64,000 nt of DNA from Planococcus maitriensis (GTDB lineage Bacteria > Bacillota > Bacilli > Bacillales_A > Planococcaceae): positions 124,001-188,000 of the forward strand of contig NZ_QLZQ01000004.1 of the NCBI RefSeq assembly GCF_003289925.1, written 5' to 3'. Shown in pieces: positions 34,422 through 42,865 of the stretch; position 1 is the stretch's first letter, and each line of letters begins with the position of its first letter. The notes under the pieces were generated by a model that was not told the DNA's origin, did no database searches, and saw only the letters and a list, made by a program, of their open reading frames with translations. The translations under genes and the position numbers were made by a program.

Positions 34422-37400
34422 ATTGTAGTTTCCTTTCCCGTAAAATTATTGAAGTCTTCTGATCACTCACCAATTTGTCTTTCCAATACACAAGGTCATG
34501 TAGATACCAACCTTCCGCAACATCGTATAAAGCTGGAATTGCTTGTCTTAAAGCCAATAATGTTTCTGTCTCCATTTTACTTTCATGTTCAATTATCAAT
34601 GCACAAGCTAAGGCGGATAATCCTATATAGAAAGGAAAACTATATAAGTCATATACATCTTTATCTGACGTGATTCTTCTTGTATTAAGCAGATTAATGT
34701 TTTCGCTTGAAATAAGTTCAAGTTTTTTTAATGAAACAAACAAACCATCCAAAGTGTCTTTGTGTATTTCATAAAAATCTTCAATTTTTAATCGATGCAA
34801 TTCATCATTATCAATTTTGTCGAAAAAAGATAAATACTCATGATGTAGACTGAACCCTTTGAAGAACTGTGCTTTTTTTATTTTCCTCTGATAACTGAGA
34901 GCTCTTTCTCGACGTGAAAACGAACTGAGCAAGCTTATTTTTACTGGAGTGTATTCTGCTGAGAGGTTCTTTTTTTCCAATTGGTTTTGCATTGCGACTT
35001 TAAAAGAAGCGGGATCCCATTCTTGATATCCTGCTACTTTGCAAATGAATGAGGTAAACTCCTCATTCTGCTTTTTCTTAATAATTTCTAGCAGAAGATC
35101 TATGTTTTGAAGACCGAAATCACAGCACGAAGAATAGTCTTCTAGTAACAAAGATTCTATTATAGATTCATGGTTCCAGATGAATTTCAAAAGCTTTTCT
35201 AGTTCAGGTAATTCCCATTCTTTTTCTTCTCCATCACTCTCAAGTAAAAGAAGCCATTGAACAAATGAAGGAACTGCAACTGTTCTCTCTACTTTTATGA
35301 ACTTCCTGTGGGAACCCAAAGAGTGTGGATAAACTACCTCCTCAAAAATATCAAAAAAATCATCTTCTTCTACTTCATTCAACTCAAAAATATAGTAACC
35401 ATCCGGCAGCATTTCTTTAGTGAGCTGAAGTGAATTAGCAGGATGATTTATCTCATATTCACCGATAAGTTCTTTTGTGCAATCGAAAGACCAAAGACGG
35501 GCTTTTAATTTTTTTGGTTGGAAAGAACATTCAAAACTCAAAAAACCTTCATTTGAGTTTGGAGTTCTCACCGACTTTATTATCCATTCAGTTTCTACAG
35601 TCACTACTTTTTCTGTTACATTCAACTCTGATATATACATACCAATTGTTCTTCTCCCGTTGGTCTGGTGCAGGCCTTCGAAATAATTTAAATTCAAAAT
35701 ATGCTTTCTACCAACTCTACAACTAAATTTTTTCTGGGCAACTTCGCCAGTTTTTAACCTTTCTCTTAACGTTACTTCTATAGACTTTCCATCATTTAAT
35801 AGAGAAGGATTCTCTAAATCCAGCAAGACATGAGAATGCTCAAAATCGAATTCATTGGAGTTAAAAGTTTCACCTAGTTTTTGTGCGCCAACATCAGTAA
35901 CAAGTTCACATGAAACTTTACTTGAGTAGATTTTGAAATCTAGTTTTTCTTTTGTCTGGAGATTTAAAACGTTCCCTCGAACGAAATCAGGATGGTTTGG
36001 AAGTTTAAATGAACTTTCTATTTCACTCTTTTTCTCAATATTAAAAATTGTAGGGATGGTGAAATCAGTAGACGGTGAAGTTAGTACCCTTATGTTTTGT
36101 TCATGAATAGCGAACGAGAAATCCTTTCTTGATATATAAATGAAGTCTACTGATTGATCATGACCTAACATACCAGTCAAACTTAATGAATATCTCCCAA
36201 ACGGTTCTTCTCTTTCGTTGAATAGAGTTAAAAAGTCAATTTTTATTTCACCTACTGCTTTTGTAAATTTCAACTCACTCAAGCTTTTCCAAATTGTTTT
36301 TTTCGAAAACTCATGATGCAACTTTATACTCCATTTTGAAATATCTTCATTTATTGAAAAGATAGCTGTATTGATTTTAATCAAAGGTTTGTCCGTATAA
36401 ACATCAGTTTGGGCTTTTACATCCTCAACTCTAGCACCTTCAATTTCAATTAGATTGCGCATTGGGTTTAGTGTTAGTGCAGTATTGGAAAACTCAAAAA
36501 CATCTGGTTTCTCCAAATACAAATCTATTTCATAGTATCCCTGCCATTGATTAAACAATGGTCTTATCAGGTAATGATTCTTGCCATTCTCAACATTCTT
36601 ATACTCACTTTCATGTACGATTAATAACACATTGGAGTTAGATAAATAGTTTTTATTGAGTTGTTCATAGCTAACAGTATCGAATACCGTCACTCGATCC
36701 AGATAAAAACTCCACTCTCCCTTAACTTCCCCGTCGATTAGAAGATGCACAGTATAATCATTTAATGGTTTGAGTGGATGCTCACCATTCTTATCATCAA
36801 CAATATATTCTTGCTCTTCTTTAGATATATATCTTTTTGTTGGTACATTAATGGAAGTATTGCCTGAAATTAACCTCCATTCAACTTGCTCATATAACTT
36901 ATCGCTGAACCTCTGAATCGGTAATTTAATAAAGATGTTTTGATACTGTGTTGAATAACTTAGTACGGGCCTAGCTAATCGATGCTGCTTGGTCTGCTGA
37001 ATTTTTGTAGCAATTTCCTTAGACGCGTATGCTTCAAATTCTTCAAGAATATGGTCGGGCAAGTAATTTTTATACTTTTCGGTGAAAGGTCTGTCTTGCT
37101 CTCTCCAAACTTCAATGCACCGAGAGATTAGGCTATTAGATACAGCATTGTCCAGCTTTATAAAGTCCTTTACACTTTTATACAAGCCATACGTTTTTAC
37201 GATAGAACCGTAATTCTTTTCCTTTTTAACAGATTCAATTACTTCGTCTACCGTTAAATCAAAACTTGCAGCTGGATCAATAACATTTTTAATAAACCCC
37301 GCTATATTATGTTTAGGAATCCCCGCATGCCCCAATATATTTTCAACGTATTTTTGACCGTTTTCTCTATTAAAAAGTTCTAACTTTTCAAATTCAAGTT

Positions 37401-37716
37401 GTCGAAGAAACCTAATTTTCCATTCATGATCTTTCTTTAAGGAAACATCTTTTTTGAAATTCCCCCAAAAATTCCCATCGTAATTATAAATTGCATAATT
37501 CACGGTCAATAGTAAAGCAGTTCGAGGAGCTAGAGTCCAAATAAAATTAATAGTATTGGTTTGATGATCAATATCATGCTTCAAGATTTCATTGAAATTA
37601 TTTAAGATTTTTATATATTCGTCATGGGGAAGGTTTGCTTCACTAACTATTCTAATTTCCTTGAAATACTTGGAAATTTTTAATTCTGTATAATTAAGAT
37701 ACTCCTCAACCTTCAT
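34390..37716 (-). CDS. druH: DruH-like large protein (Druantia type III partner)
   Basis: This protein of about 1108 aa has no catalytic motif that I recognise. The N-terminal third is helical (MKVEEYLNYTELKISKYF) and the middle is beta-rich with Ig-like repeats (VLLDLENPSLLNDGKSIEVT). The C-terminus is helical. Its position immediately upstream of, and overlapping, the DruE-like helicase, together with its size, fits DruH. The similarity itself is by context and length, not by a motif. The ATG at 37716 is preferred (GGTGGTGA just upstream) to the one at 37731. It heads an operon of four to five genes. Confidence 0.6.
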   Translation of the reverse strand: MKVEEYLNYTELKISKYFKEIRIVSEANLPHDEYIKILNNFNEILKHDIDHQTNTINFIWTLAPRTALLLTVNYAIYNYDGNFWGNFKKDVSLKKDHEWKIRFLRQLEFEKLELFNRENGQKYVENILGHAGIPKHNIAGFIKNVIDPAASFDLTVDEVIESVKKEKNYGSIVKTYGLYKSVKDFIKLDNAVSNSLISRCIEVWREQDRPFTEKYKNYLPDHILEEFEAYASKEIATKIQQTKQHRLARPVLSYSTQYQNIFIKLPIQRFSDKLYEQVEWRLISGNTSINVPTKRYISKEEQEYIVDDKNGEHPLKPLNDYTVHLLIDGEVKGEWSFYLDRVTVFDTVSYEQLNKNYLSNSNVLLIVHESEYKNVENGKNHYLIRPLFNQWQGYYEIDLYLEKPDVFEFSNTALTLNPMRNLIEIEGARVEDVKAQTDVYTDKPLIKINTAIFSINEDISKWSIKLHHEFSKKTIWKSLSELKFTKAVGEIKIDFLTLFNEREEPFGRYSLSLTGMLGHDQSVDFIYISRKDFSFAIHEQNIRVLTSPSTDFTIPTIFNIEKKSEIESSFKLPNHPDFVRGNVLNLQTKEKLDFKIYSSKVSCELVTDVGAQKLGETFNSNEFDFEHSHVLLDLENPSLLNDGKSIEVTLRERLKTGEVAQKKFSCRVGRKHILNLNYFEGLHQTNGRRTIGMYISELNVTEKVVTVETEWIIKSVRTPNSNEGFLSFECSFQPKKLKARLWSFDCTKELIGEYEINHPANSLQLTKEMLPDGYYIFELNEVEEDDFFDIFEEVVYPHSLGSHRKFIKVERTVAVPSFVQWLLLLESDGEEKEWELPELEKLLKFIWNHESIIESLLLEDYSSCCDFGLQNIDLLLEIIKKKQNEEFTSFICKVAGYQEWDPASFKVAMQNQLEKKNLSAEYTPVKISLLSSFSRRERALSYQRKIKKAQFFKGFSLHHEYLSFFDKIDNDELHRLKIEDFYEIHKDTLDGLFVSLKKLELISSENINLLNTRRITSDKDVYDLYSFPFYIGLSALACALIIEHESKMETETLLALRQAIPALYDVAEGWYLHDLVYWKDKLVSDQKTSIILRERKLQYEHPSFAWKR

Positions 37717-37962
37717 AATTTCACCACCCATTTGAGTATTTGTTACTGAAGTGAATTTATAATATGTGTTATTTGGTTCACAATAATTATTACTAATAGT
37801 TATATTTATGTATTAATTGTAACATATTGGTTTTCATTCTAAATATAATATTCTGAAAAATTTATTATATAAAGTGACAAATACAACGATTTTTGTTAGT
37901 TTATCCTCTTATTATTAGCGCTACATTTTTGTGAAAAATAATATTTAAACGCATGCTCAAAT

Positions 37963-37992
37963 AAAAAGACATCCACATATGCGGATGTCTTT
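37963..37992 (-). terminator. Terminator beyond the 38063 pseudogene
   Basis: AAAGACATCC/GGATGTCTTT stem followed by T on the minus strand. It lies in the otherwise empty, very AT-rich 330-bp gap between druH and the pseudogene. Confidence 0.75.
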
Positions 37993-38062
37993 CAACTACT
38001 ACCATTCTTTTAATTGAGCTAGCTAATCGCTCCATTACGCAATTGAATAATCTGTATTTACG

Positions 38063-38440
38063 TCAGCGCCATTTCGACTCCTTCTGATTATCCAATTTCT
38101 CCAAGCTAATCATCTCAATAATCCGCAGCACTTCTTGCAGCTTCGGATCTTCGTACAATCTCGTCATCATATCAGCCACTTGGCTGTTGTCCTGCCAGTC
38201 ATCAATTACTTTCATATTTGTGAAAAGCCATGTGTTTTTCGTAGTGTTTTGCTTAGAAGCCGGTTTGAATTCCAATCAATACGATGCGGTTTTCTCCGTG
38301 TAAGGGGGGCGAGCTCTAAGACAAGTTTCAGACGATCGTCTACATTCTCGTTTGACTTCAGCAATTTGGCGAACTTTTATGCAACTCGAACGTCTCATTC
38401 ATTTTTGATCTAAGATTTTGTTTACTTTGCTACCTCCTCT
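38063..38440 (-). pseudogene. Degraded gene remnant, family not recognised
   Basis: The minus strand carries AGGAGG near 38438. Frames broken by stops and frameshifts then continue into an intact 70-codon C-terminal stretch (KVIDDWQDNSQVADMMTRLY and onward to KLDNQKESKWR). The in-frame TGA just before LEFKPASKQN joins two parts that read as one protein. Core-like base composition contrasts with the AT-rich neighbours, suggesting an old host gene decaying in the island. Confidence 0.5.
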
Positions 38441-38647
38441 CTTTCAATGCATTTACCATCATTATAAAAACTTATTAATTTACTTTTTTATAAAACACTA
38501 AATATTCTCAATTTTACACATCAAAAATTTCGTGTAACTAGAGAATATTGACTTTTTTCAACATATAGTTAACTATTTCTAGTGTTAAATTAATGAAACG
38601 GTATAATTGAATCATTAAATAAAAATGTAAAGGATAGGATAGATAGT

Positions 38648-40126
38648 ATGGATAATTTCACTTTAAAATATCTTTTTATTAAACATAAAACCAAAACTTT
38701 ATTCGATGTCAACTTCTCAGAAGAAAATGATAATCGGACAGAACCACTTACAACCATTGTAATCGGGGAAAATGGATCTGGGAAAAGTCACCTTTTGACT
38801 GTAATTAGTGAAATCTTTAGAGGCTTAAATAACCTAAAAAGAAAAAAAGAATCAAAATTCAGATACGATTATTACCGGCTTTCCTATCAACTTAATAATT
38901 CAACATTCGATTTAGAAATATTCAAAAATCAAGTAAAATTTAAACAAGATAAAGTGCCTATAGATTTGTCCAATGTTCTCCTACCAAATAATATTTTAGC
39001 TGTTTCATTCATGATTAACGATAAATTCACTTTCTCTTCTCCAGACCAAAATAACGATGATGCTTATTCTTATATCGGTGTAAGAAGAACTTCTAATGCA
39101 ACTTGGACAACTACTTTAGTAAAAAAGATTACTAATAGTTTAATTTTAAATTTGCACGATCATGAATTTTCGAGAAAAGTTCTTGAAATATTACGGTTTT
39201 TAAATTTCGAACCGGAAATCAGGTTAAATTTTGTACCCGTAAATAAAACTCTTTTTCTTAGAAAAACAAGCAATAATTATCTAAATGCTAAAGTTAATGC
39301 TTTAAAAAAGAAGAATTATTTCAGATCAGATGCTATAAGCAAGTATTCCCAAGAATCTATCTCTAATTTAGTTAAATTTATCAATACGCAAGTGAAATTA
39401 AATAAAAACGATACCGATGTTTCTTCCAATATGATAATAAACATCGACTTGAAAGGAGATTCAAACTGGACAGATCAGGAGGAAAAATTCACTTATTTAA
39501 ATATGTTAGTAGAACTTCAATTACTCAAATCTCCTGAATTACTACTTTTGAAGTTTGACGAATTTGATTTTGAATATGCTAGTTCTGGAGAAAAGCATTT
39601 ATTATTCACGTTGATTAATTTGGCTGCTGAGATAAGACAGTCTTCTATCATTTTTATTGATGAGCCTGAGTTAAGTTTACATCCAAATTGGCAGATGAAG
39701 TACATCAGTATCTTAAAAAGATTATTTAATGATTATGCATCTTGTCATTTCCTTATAGCAACACATTCCCATTATCTTATATCTGATTTAAAACAAGATT
39801 CTTCGTCAATAGTGCATATTACAATCGAAAATTTAGAAAAAGGTTTAATTAGAGAAGCGAAATTATTAGATATGGATACTTATGCTTGGTCAGCCGAAAA
39901 TATCCTTTATAATATCTTTGGTGTAAGAACTACAAGGAATTATTATTTCGAACAAGATTTGAGGAAATTAATTAGTTTTATTGAAACCGAATCTAAAGAT
40001 ATTGAAAGTATTGAAAAATTATTAAAGAAACTAGAAAGTCTTCAAATTGACGCCGCCGACCCTTTAAAAACACTAATAACCGAGGGGAAGGAGTATGTTG
40101 AAAATGTTAGTGCAAATAAAAGATAG
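38648..40126 (+). CDS. ptuA: Septu system ATPase PtuA
   Basis: This 492-aa AAA/ABC-type ATPase of the OLD/RecF-like class has Walker A GENGSGKS (residues 40-47), an ABC-like signature YASSGEKHLL (near 310), Walker B IIFIDEPELSLHP (near 335) and H-switch ATHSHYL (near 371). The next gene overlaps it by 23 nt (32 nt if the upstream ATG is used) and encodes an HNH nuclease. This is the arrangement of the two-gene Septu anti-phage system. PtuA forms the ATPase scaffold that controls the nuclease. The ATG follows AAAGGATAGG. No reverse transcriptase is nearby, so it is not a retron. Confidence 0.83.
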   Translation: MDNFTLKYLFIKHKTKTLFDVNFSEENDNRTEPLTTIVIGENGSGKSHLLTVISEIFRGLNNLKRKKESKFRYDYYRLSYQLNNSTFDLEIFKNQVKFKQDKVPIDLSNVLLPNNILAVSFMINDKFTFSSPDQNNDDAYSYIGVRRTSNATWTTTLVKKITNSLILNLHDHEFSRKVLEILRFLNFEPEIRLNFVPVNKTLFLRKTSNNYLNAKVNALKKKNYFRSDAISKYSQESISNLVKFINTQVKLNKNDTDVSSNMIINIDLKGDSNWTDQEEKFTYLNMLVELQLLKSPELLLLKFDEFDFEYASSGEKHLLFTLINLAAEIRQSSIIFIDEPELSLHPNWQMKYISILKRLFNDYASCHFLIATHSHYLISDLKQDSSSIVHITIENLEKGLIREAKLLDMDTYAWSAENILYNIFGVRTTRNYYFEQDLRKLISFIETESKDIESIEKLLKKLESLQIDAADPLKTLITEGKEYVENVSANKR

Positions 40127-40727
40127 ATTAAGATATACTAAAGCACATAAGAAAACTCTTCGTAAATTAAGACCATTTCCTGGTGGCACCTGGGACAAAA
40201 AATCTCCACAAATTAAAGATTTAAAGTCTCACATCAAAAAAATTCTTCTTTTTAACCAAGGGGAAAAGTGCGCTTATTGTTCACAACCCTTTAATATCAC
40301 GAGTGGTGCAGAAATAGAACACATTGCGCCTAAAGGTGGCGCAGTGTATCCGCGTCATACTGAATTTACATTTACAGCACATAATTTAGTTTTAGCTTGC
40401 CATCTATGCAATAGTCCAGTTAAAAAAGGAAGAAAAGATACCATTATTAGTAAAAATATTAATTATAGAAATTGCACTTTCAATATCGTTCATCCTTATT
40501 TTGATAATGTATACGATCATTATAAACTTACCCTCGACGATACTTTAAGTGGTATTATTTATAAACCTATAACGAATAAAGCTAAAAATACAATAGATAT
40601 ATTTGATTTGAATAATGAAGCGCATGTAACAGCACGAGGCGAGCAAAGTGTAGCTAAGCAGTTAAAAACCCATGATGTTTCTAAATCAAGAGAACTATTA
40701 CTAGCAGCTATTCAAGATTATAAATAA
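40104..40727 (+). CDS. ptuB: Septu system HNH nuclease PtuB
   Basis: This protein of about 207 aa has a classical HNH/beta-beta-alpha-metal site: CAYC (C56, C59), EIEH (H73 of the catalytic pair), then NLVLACHLCNS (C99, C102, N103). These residues bind a structural zinc and the catalytic metal. The stop of ptuA lies inside this gene, implying translational coupling. ATG 40104 has AAGGAG 10 nt upstream; ATG 40095 is possible but too close to that site. In Septu systems the nuclease degrades DNA when the ATPase senses phage. Confidence 0.85.
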   Translation: MLVQIKDRLRYTKAHKKTLRKLRPFPGGTWDKKSPQIKDLKSHIKKILLFNQGEKCAYCSQPFNITSGAEIEHIAPKGGAVYPRHTEFTFTAHNLVLACHLCNSPVKKGRKDTIISKNINYRNCTFNIVHPYFDNVYDHYKLTLDDTLSGIIYKPITNKAKNTIDIFDLNNEAHVTARGEQSVAKQLKTHDVSKSRELLLAAIQDYK

Positions 40728-40834
40728 AAAGGTGTTTAATGAATTATTTAACATTTTCAACTCCTCAGTTTTAAAATAAACTTTCTACACTAGACTGGTA
40801 AATTTAAGTTTTAAGTAATAATTATAGTTTTCTA

Positions 40835-40874
40835 AAAAAATGTCTTTCCGCTTTTTTCGGAAAGACATTTTTTA
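40835..40874. terminator. Terminator of the Septu operon
   Basis: AAAAAATGTCTTTCCG/CGGAAAGACATTTTTT perfect stem, functional in either direction. The rest of the 324-bp gap 40728-41051 is AT-rich with nothing recognisable. Confidence 0.88.
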
Positions 40875-41051
40875 ATGAATTTGACTTAATTTTTAAAGCC
40901 TCATCGACCAAAATATGATTTCTAAAAAAATTATCAGCATTACTCTTAAGTTTAAATTTATATGAAATTATTCCCTAAGAATTTCTTAGCATTTAATTAA
41001 AATAATTTAGGTGATTTTAATTCTTTCTTTTGGTTATTAATTATGTGTTAA

Positions 41052-41906
41052 CTAAAAATTTTGCAAGTGCATAGCTTTGATTCTCGACCGCAGTCTCCTC
41101 TCTAATTCAATTTCAGCATCCCAAATAATAGTATTAATTTGACTTACATCAAAATGATTTTCATTAAAATCTTCTTTTTTTACTGTTAATATTACTTGTT
41201 TATCTTTTGCCATCGCATAACCAACTTCTAAATACACCCCTCTTTTTTGCTCAGTTAAATCACCCACTACAAAACTTGAATTCTCTATTTCATTAAATAT
41301 CTCTGGAACTATTTGATTGTTATGTTCTTTCATATCTATTAAAACGGCTTCATATCCATATTCTTTAATAACTCTCACAATTGTTTCTCTAGCATTTTGC
41401 ATTTTATTACCAAAAGACATTGCTATAAAAACTGTAGGATTCCGATGATTTATTTTAATTTTATAGTTATACAATTCCTTAATTATTAACTGAGTGATTG
41501 AAGTTATACTTTGCCAATCGGAGTTACTTGAAGAAATTAATAAAACGGTTATTAGAAAGTCTTTTCCTTCTAACCCTTCAATAAAATCCCACACTTCATC
41601 AACTTCGTAGTACATATAGCTCCCTAGTAAGTGAGGTCCGCTATATTCCTCACGCGTTTTTATAGTCAAAGTATCTTTCGAGTAACCAAGTTCACTTAAA
41701 ACCTCTACTACTAATAGTGCTGGAAACTCGAACATTGTAGAATATGCCTCTACAGCAGACTCGCCATAATGCATCTCGTTATCTTCAAACTCCATATTTA
41801 TACTCTCACGCTTAAAATTAATTTTGTTCATCACTGATATTTTAAAATCCTTCAATGTTTCATTACTAATTTCTAAATCCAACACAGCATTTTTTAGTTT
41901 TCCCAT
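41052..41906 (-). CDS. Protein with nucleoside 2-deoxyribosyltransferase-like domain
   Basis: This 284-aa protein has an N-terminal region of about 155 residues without recognised motifs. A C-terminal Rossmann-like domain follows: TVFIAMSFGNKM, then VIKEYGYEAVLID, then SSFVVGDLTEQKRGVYLEVG and YAMAKDKQVILTV. The pattern FIAMSF...D...D/N...GVYLEVGYA is that of the NDT/TIR-like superfamily. Such domains serve as nucleotide or NAD-consuming effectors in several defence systems. ATG 41906 follows GGAGG (5 nt); 41918 is within that site. It stands alone in the island, so it may be a single-gene system. The effector role is inferred. Confidence 0.7.
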   Translation of the reverse strand: MGKLKNAVLDLEISNETLKDFKISVMNKINFKRESINMEFEDNEMHYGESAVEAYSTMFEFPALLVVEVLSELGYSKDTLTIKTREEYSGPHLLGSYMYYEVDEVWDFIEGLEGKDFLITVLLISSSNSDWQSITSITQLIIKELYNYKIKINHRNPTVFIAMSFGNKMQNARETIVRVIKEYGYEAVLIDMKEHNNQIVPEIFNEIENSSFVVGDLTEQKRGVYLEVGYAMAKDKQVILTVKKEDFNENHFDVSQINTIIWDAEIELERRLRSRIKAMHLQNF

Positions 41907-41986
41907 TTTTACCTCCATATTCTATATTAAATAGCGCATCCTCTTTGCAAACAACTCTGACAATATGTTTGTTTCGGATATTAATC

Positions 41987-42031
41987 ATGGTTCAGACAAC
42001 TACTGTCAAGACCAGTAGTTGTCTGAACCAT
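41987..42031. repeat. Perfect 19-bp inverted repeat
   Basis: ATGGTTCAGACAACTACTG and its exact complement flank a 7-nt loop. No T-run follows on either strand, so it is not a standard terminator. It lies about 80 bp upstream of the NDT-like gene, in the 353-bp gap that otherwise holds only AT-rich sequence. Confidence 0.85.
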
Positions 42032-42259
42032 ATAATAGCACTGCGTGTTTCTTTAGATGATGCAACAGTCAAGTTCGTTCTATTTTTTAGAATTTTTGCT
42101 TACAAACCATTCTGTTGAAACAAGCTTTACTTTACTCACATAATATTTTTATATAATTAAAAACTATCAATAAACTTTTACGCATTAGCTTTCGAGAAAC
42201 ATTCCCTCTGAATCATTTATTAGTCCTTATACACCCCTTGTGGATTCGAAACCCGTTGC

Positions 42260-42676
42260 TTAGACTTCCAAATCACTAACATTCGTACTCATCAACTCAG
42301 CCTGTCTTAGCACAGTCTCCAACGCAACTTTCTGTTGAAACGGCGGATAACCATGTTCTTTCAGCAAGCGTTTGACAAGTCGGCGCATAGCGGCTTGGGC
42401 CTCTTTACGGACAGTCCAGTCGAATGATACGTTCGCGCGAATTTTGGACGTCAATTCTTGGGCGATTTTAATAAGCGTTTCGTCGCCCATCATTTCATTT
42501 ACTTTTTCGTTATCTGCCAAAGCTGTATAAAATGCCACTTCATCTCTGTTTAAGCCAAGCTCGTTTTCAGCGTCCTCTTCTTTTTTAATGTCATACGCAA
42601 AACGAATCAATTCTTCAATGACCTCAACATTCGTAATACCCTGATAGTTGAGTCGGTATCGATACCGGTTGTCTGC
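42260..42676 (-). pseudogene. Type I restriction enzyme HsdR C-terminal remnant
   Basis: About 139 residues match the EcoR124-type HsdR C-terminal domain. RYRYRLNYQGITNVEVIEEL leads into IRFAYDIKKEE, then ELGLNRDEVAFYTALADNE, and finally VSFDWTVRKEAQAAMRRLVK and RLLKEHGYPP. A stop lies directly upstream of the homology, and the nuclease and helicase domains (about 900 residues) are gone. No HsdM or HsdS gene remains. GC content is higher than the surroundings. Confidence 0.85.
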
Positions 42677-42761
42677 CTACTTTAATCCCTTTTATTAGCG
42701 CAATGTTTTTAAAGGTTTTTCAAAACGCTATGCCCATGAGAATGCTGGAAAGGAGATGACC

Positions 42762-42800
42762 ATGGGAGCCCTTGAAAATGAAGCTGTTCATTTATTTTGA
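42762..42800 (+). other. Orphan 5' gene start (12 codons)
   Basis: A strong AAAGGAGATGACC ribosome binding site precedes ATG and the frame MGALENEAVHLF, which stops at once. It looks like the surviving start of a deleted gene beside the HsdR remnant. Confidence 0.4.
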
Positions 42801-42865
42801 GATCAGTATAACAACTGAAGATTATAAGCTTTTAGTTCATTGAAGTTTCTTTTCATAGAAATTTG

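Noticed and set aside
38648-40727. Retron or other reverse-transcriptase defence system
   Set aside because: The ATPase-HNH pair also occurs in retrons, but no reverse transcriptase or msr/msd-like gene lies nearby.
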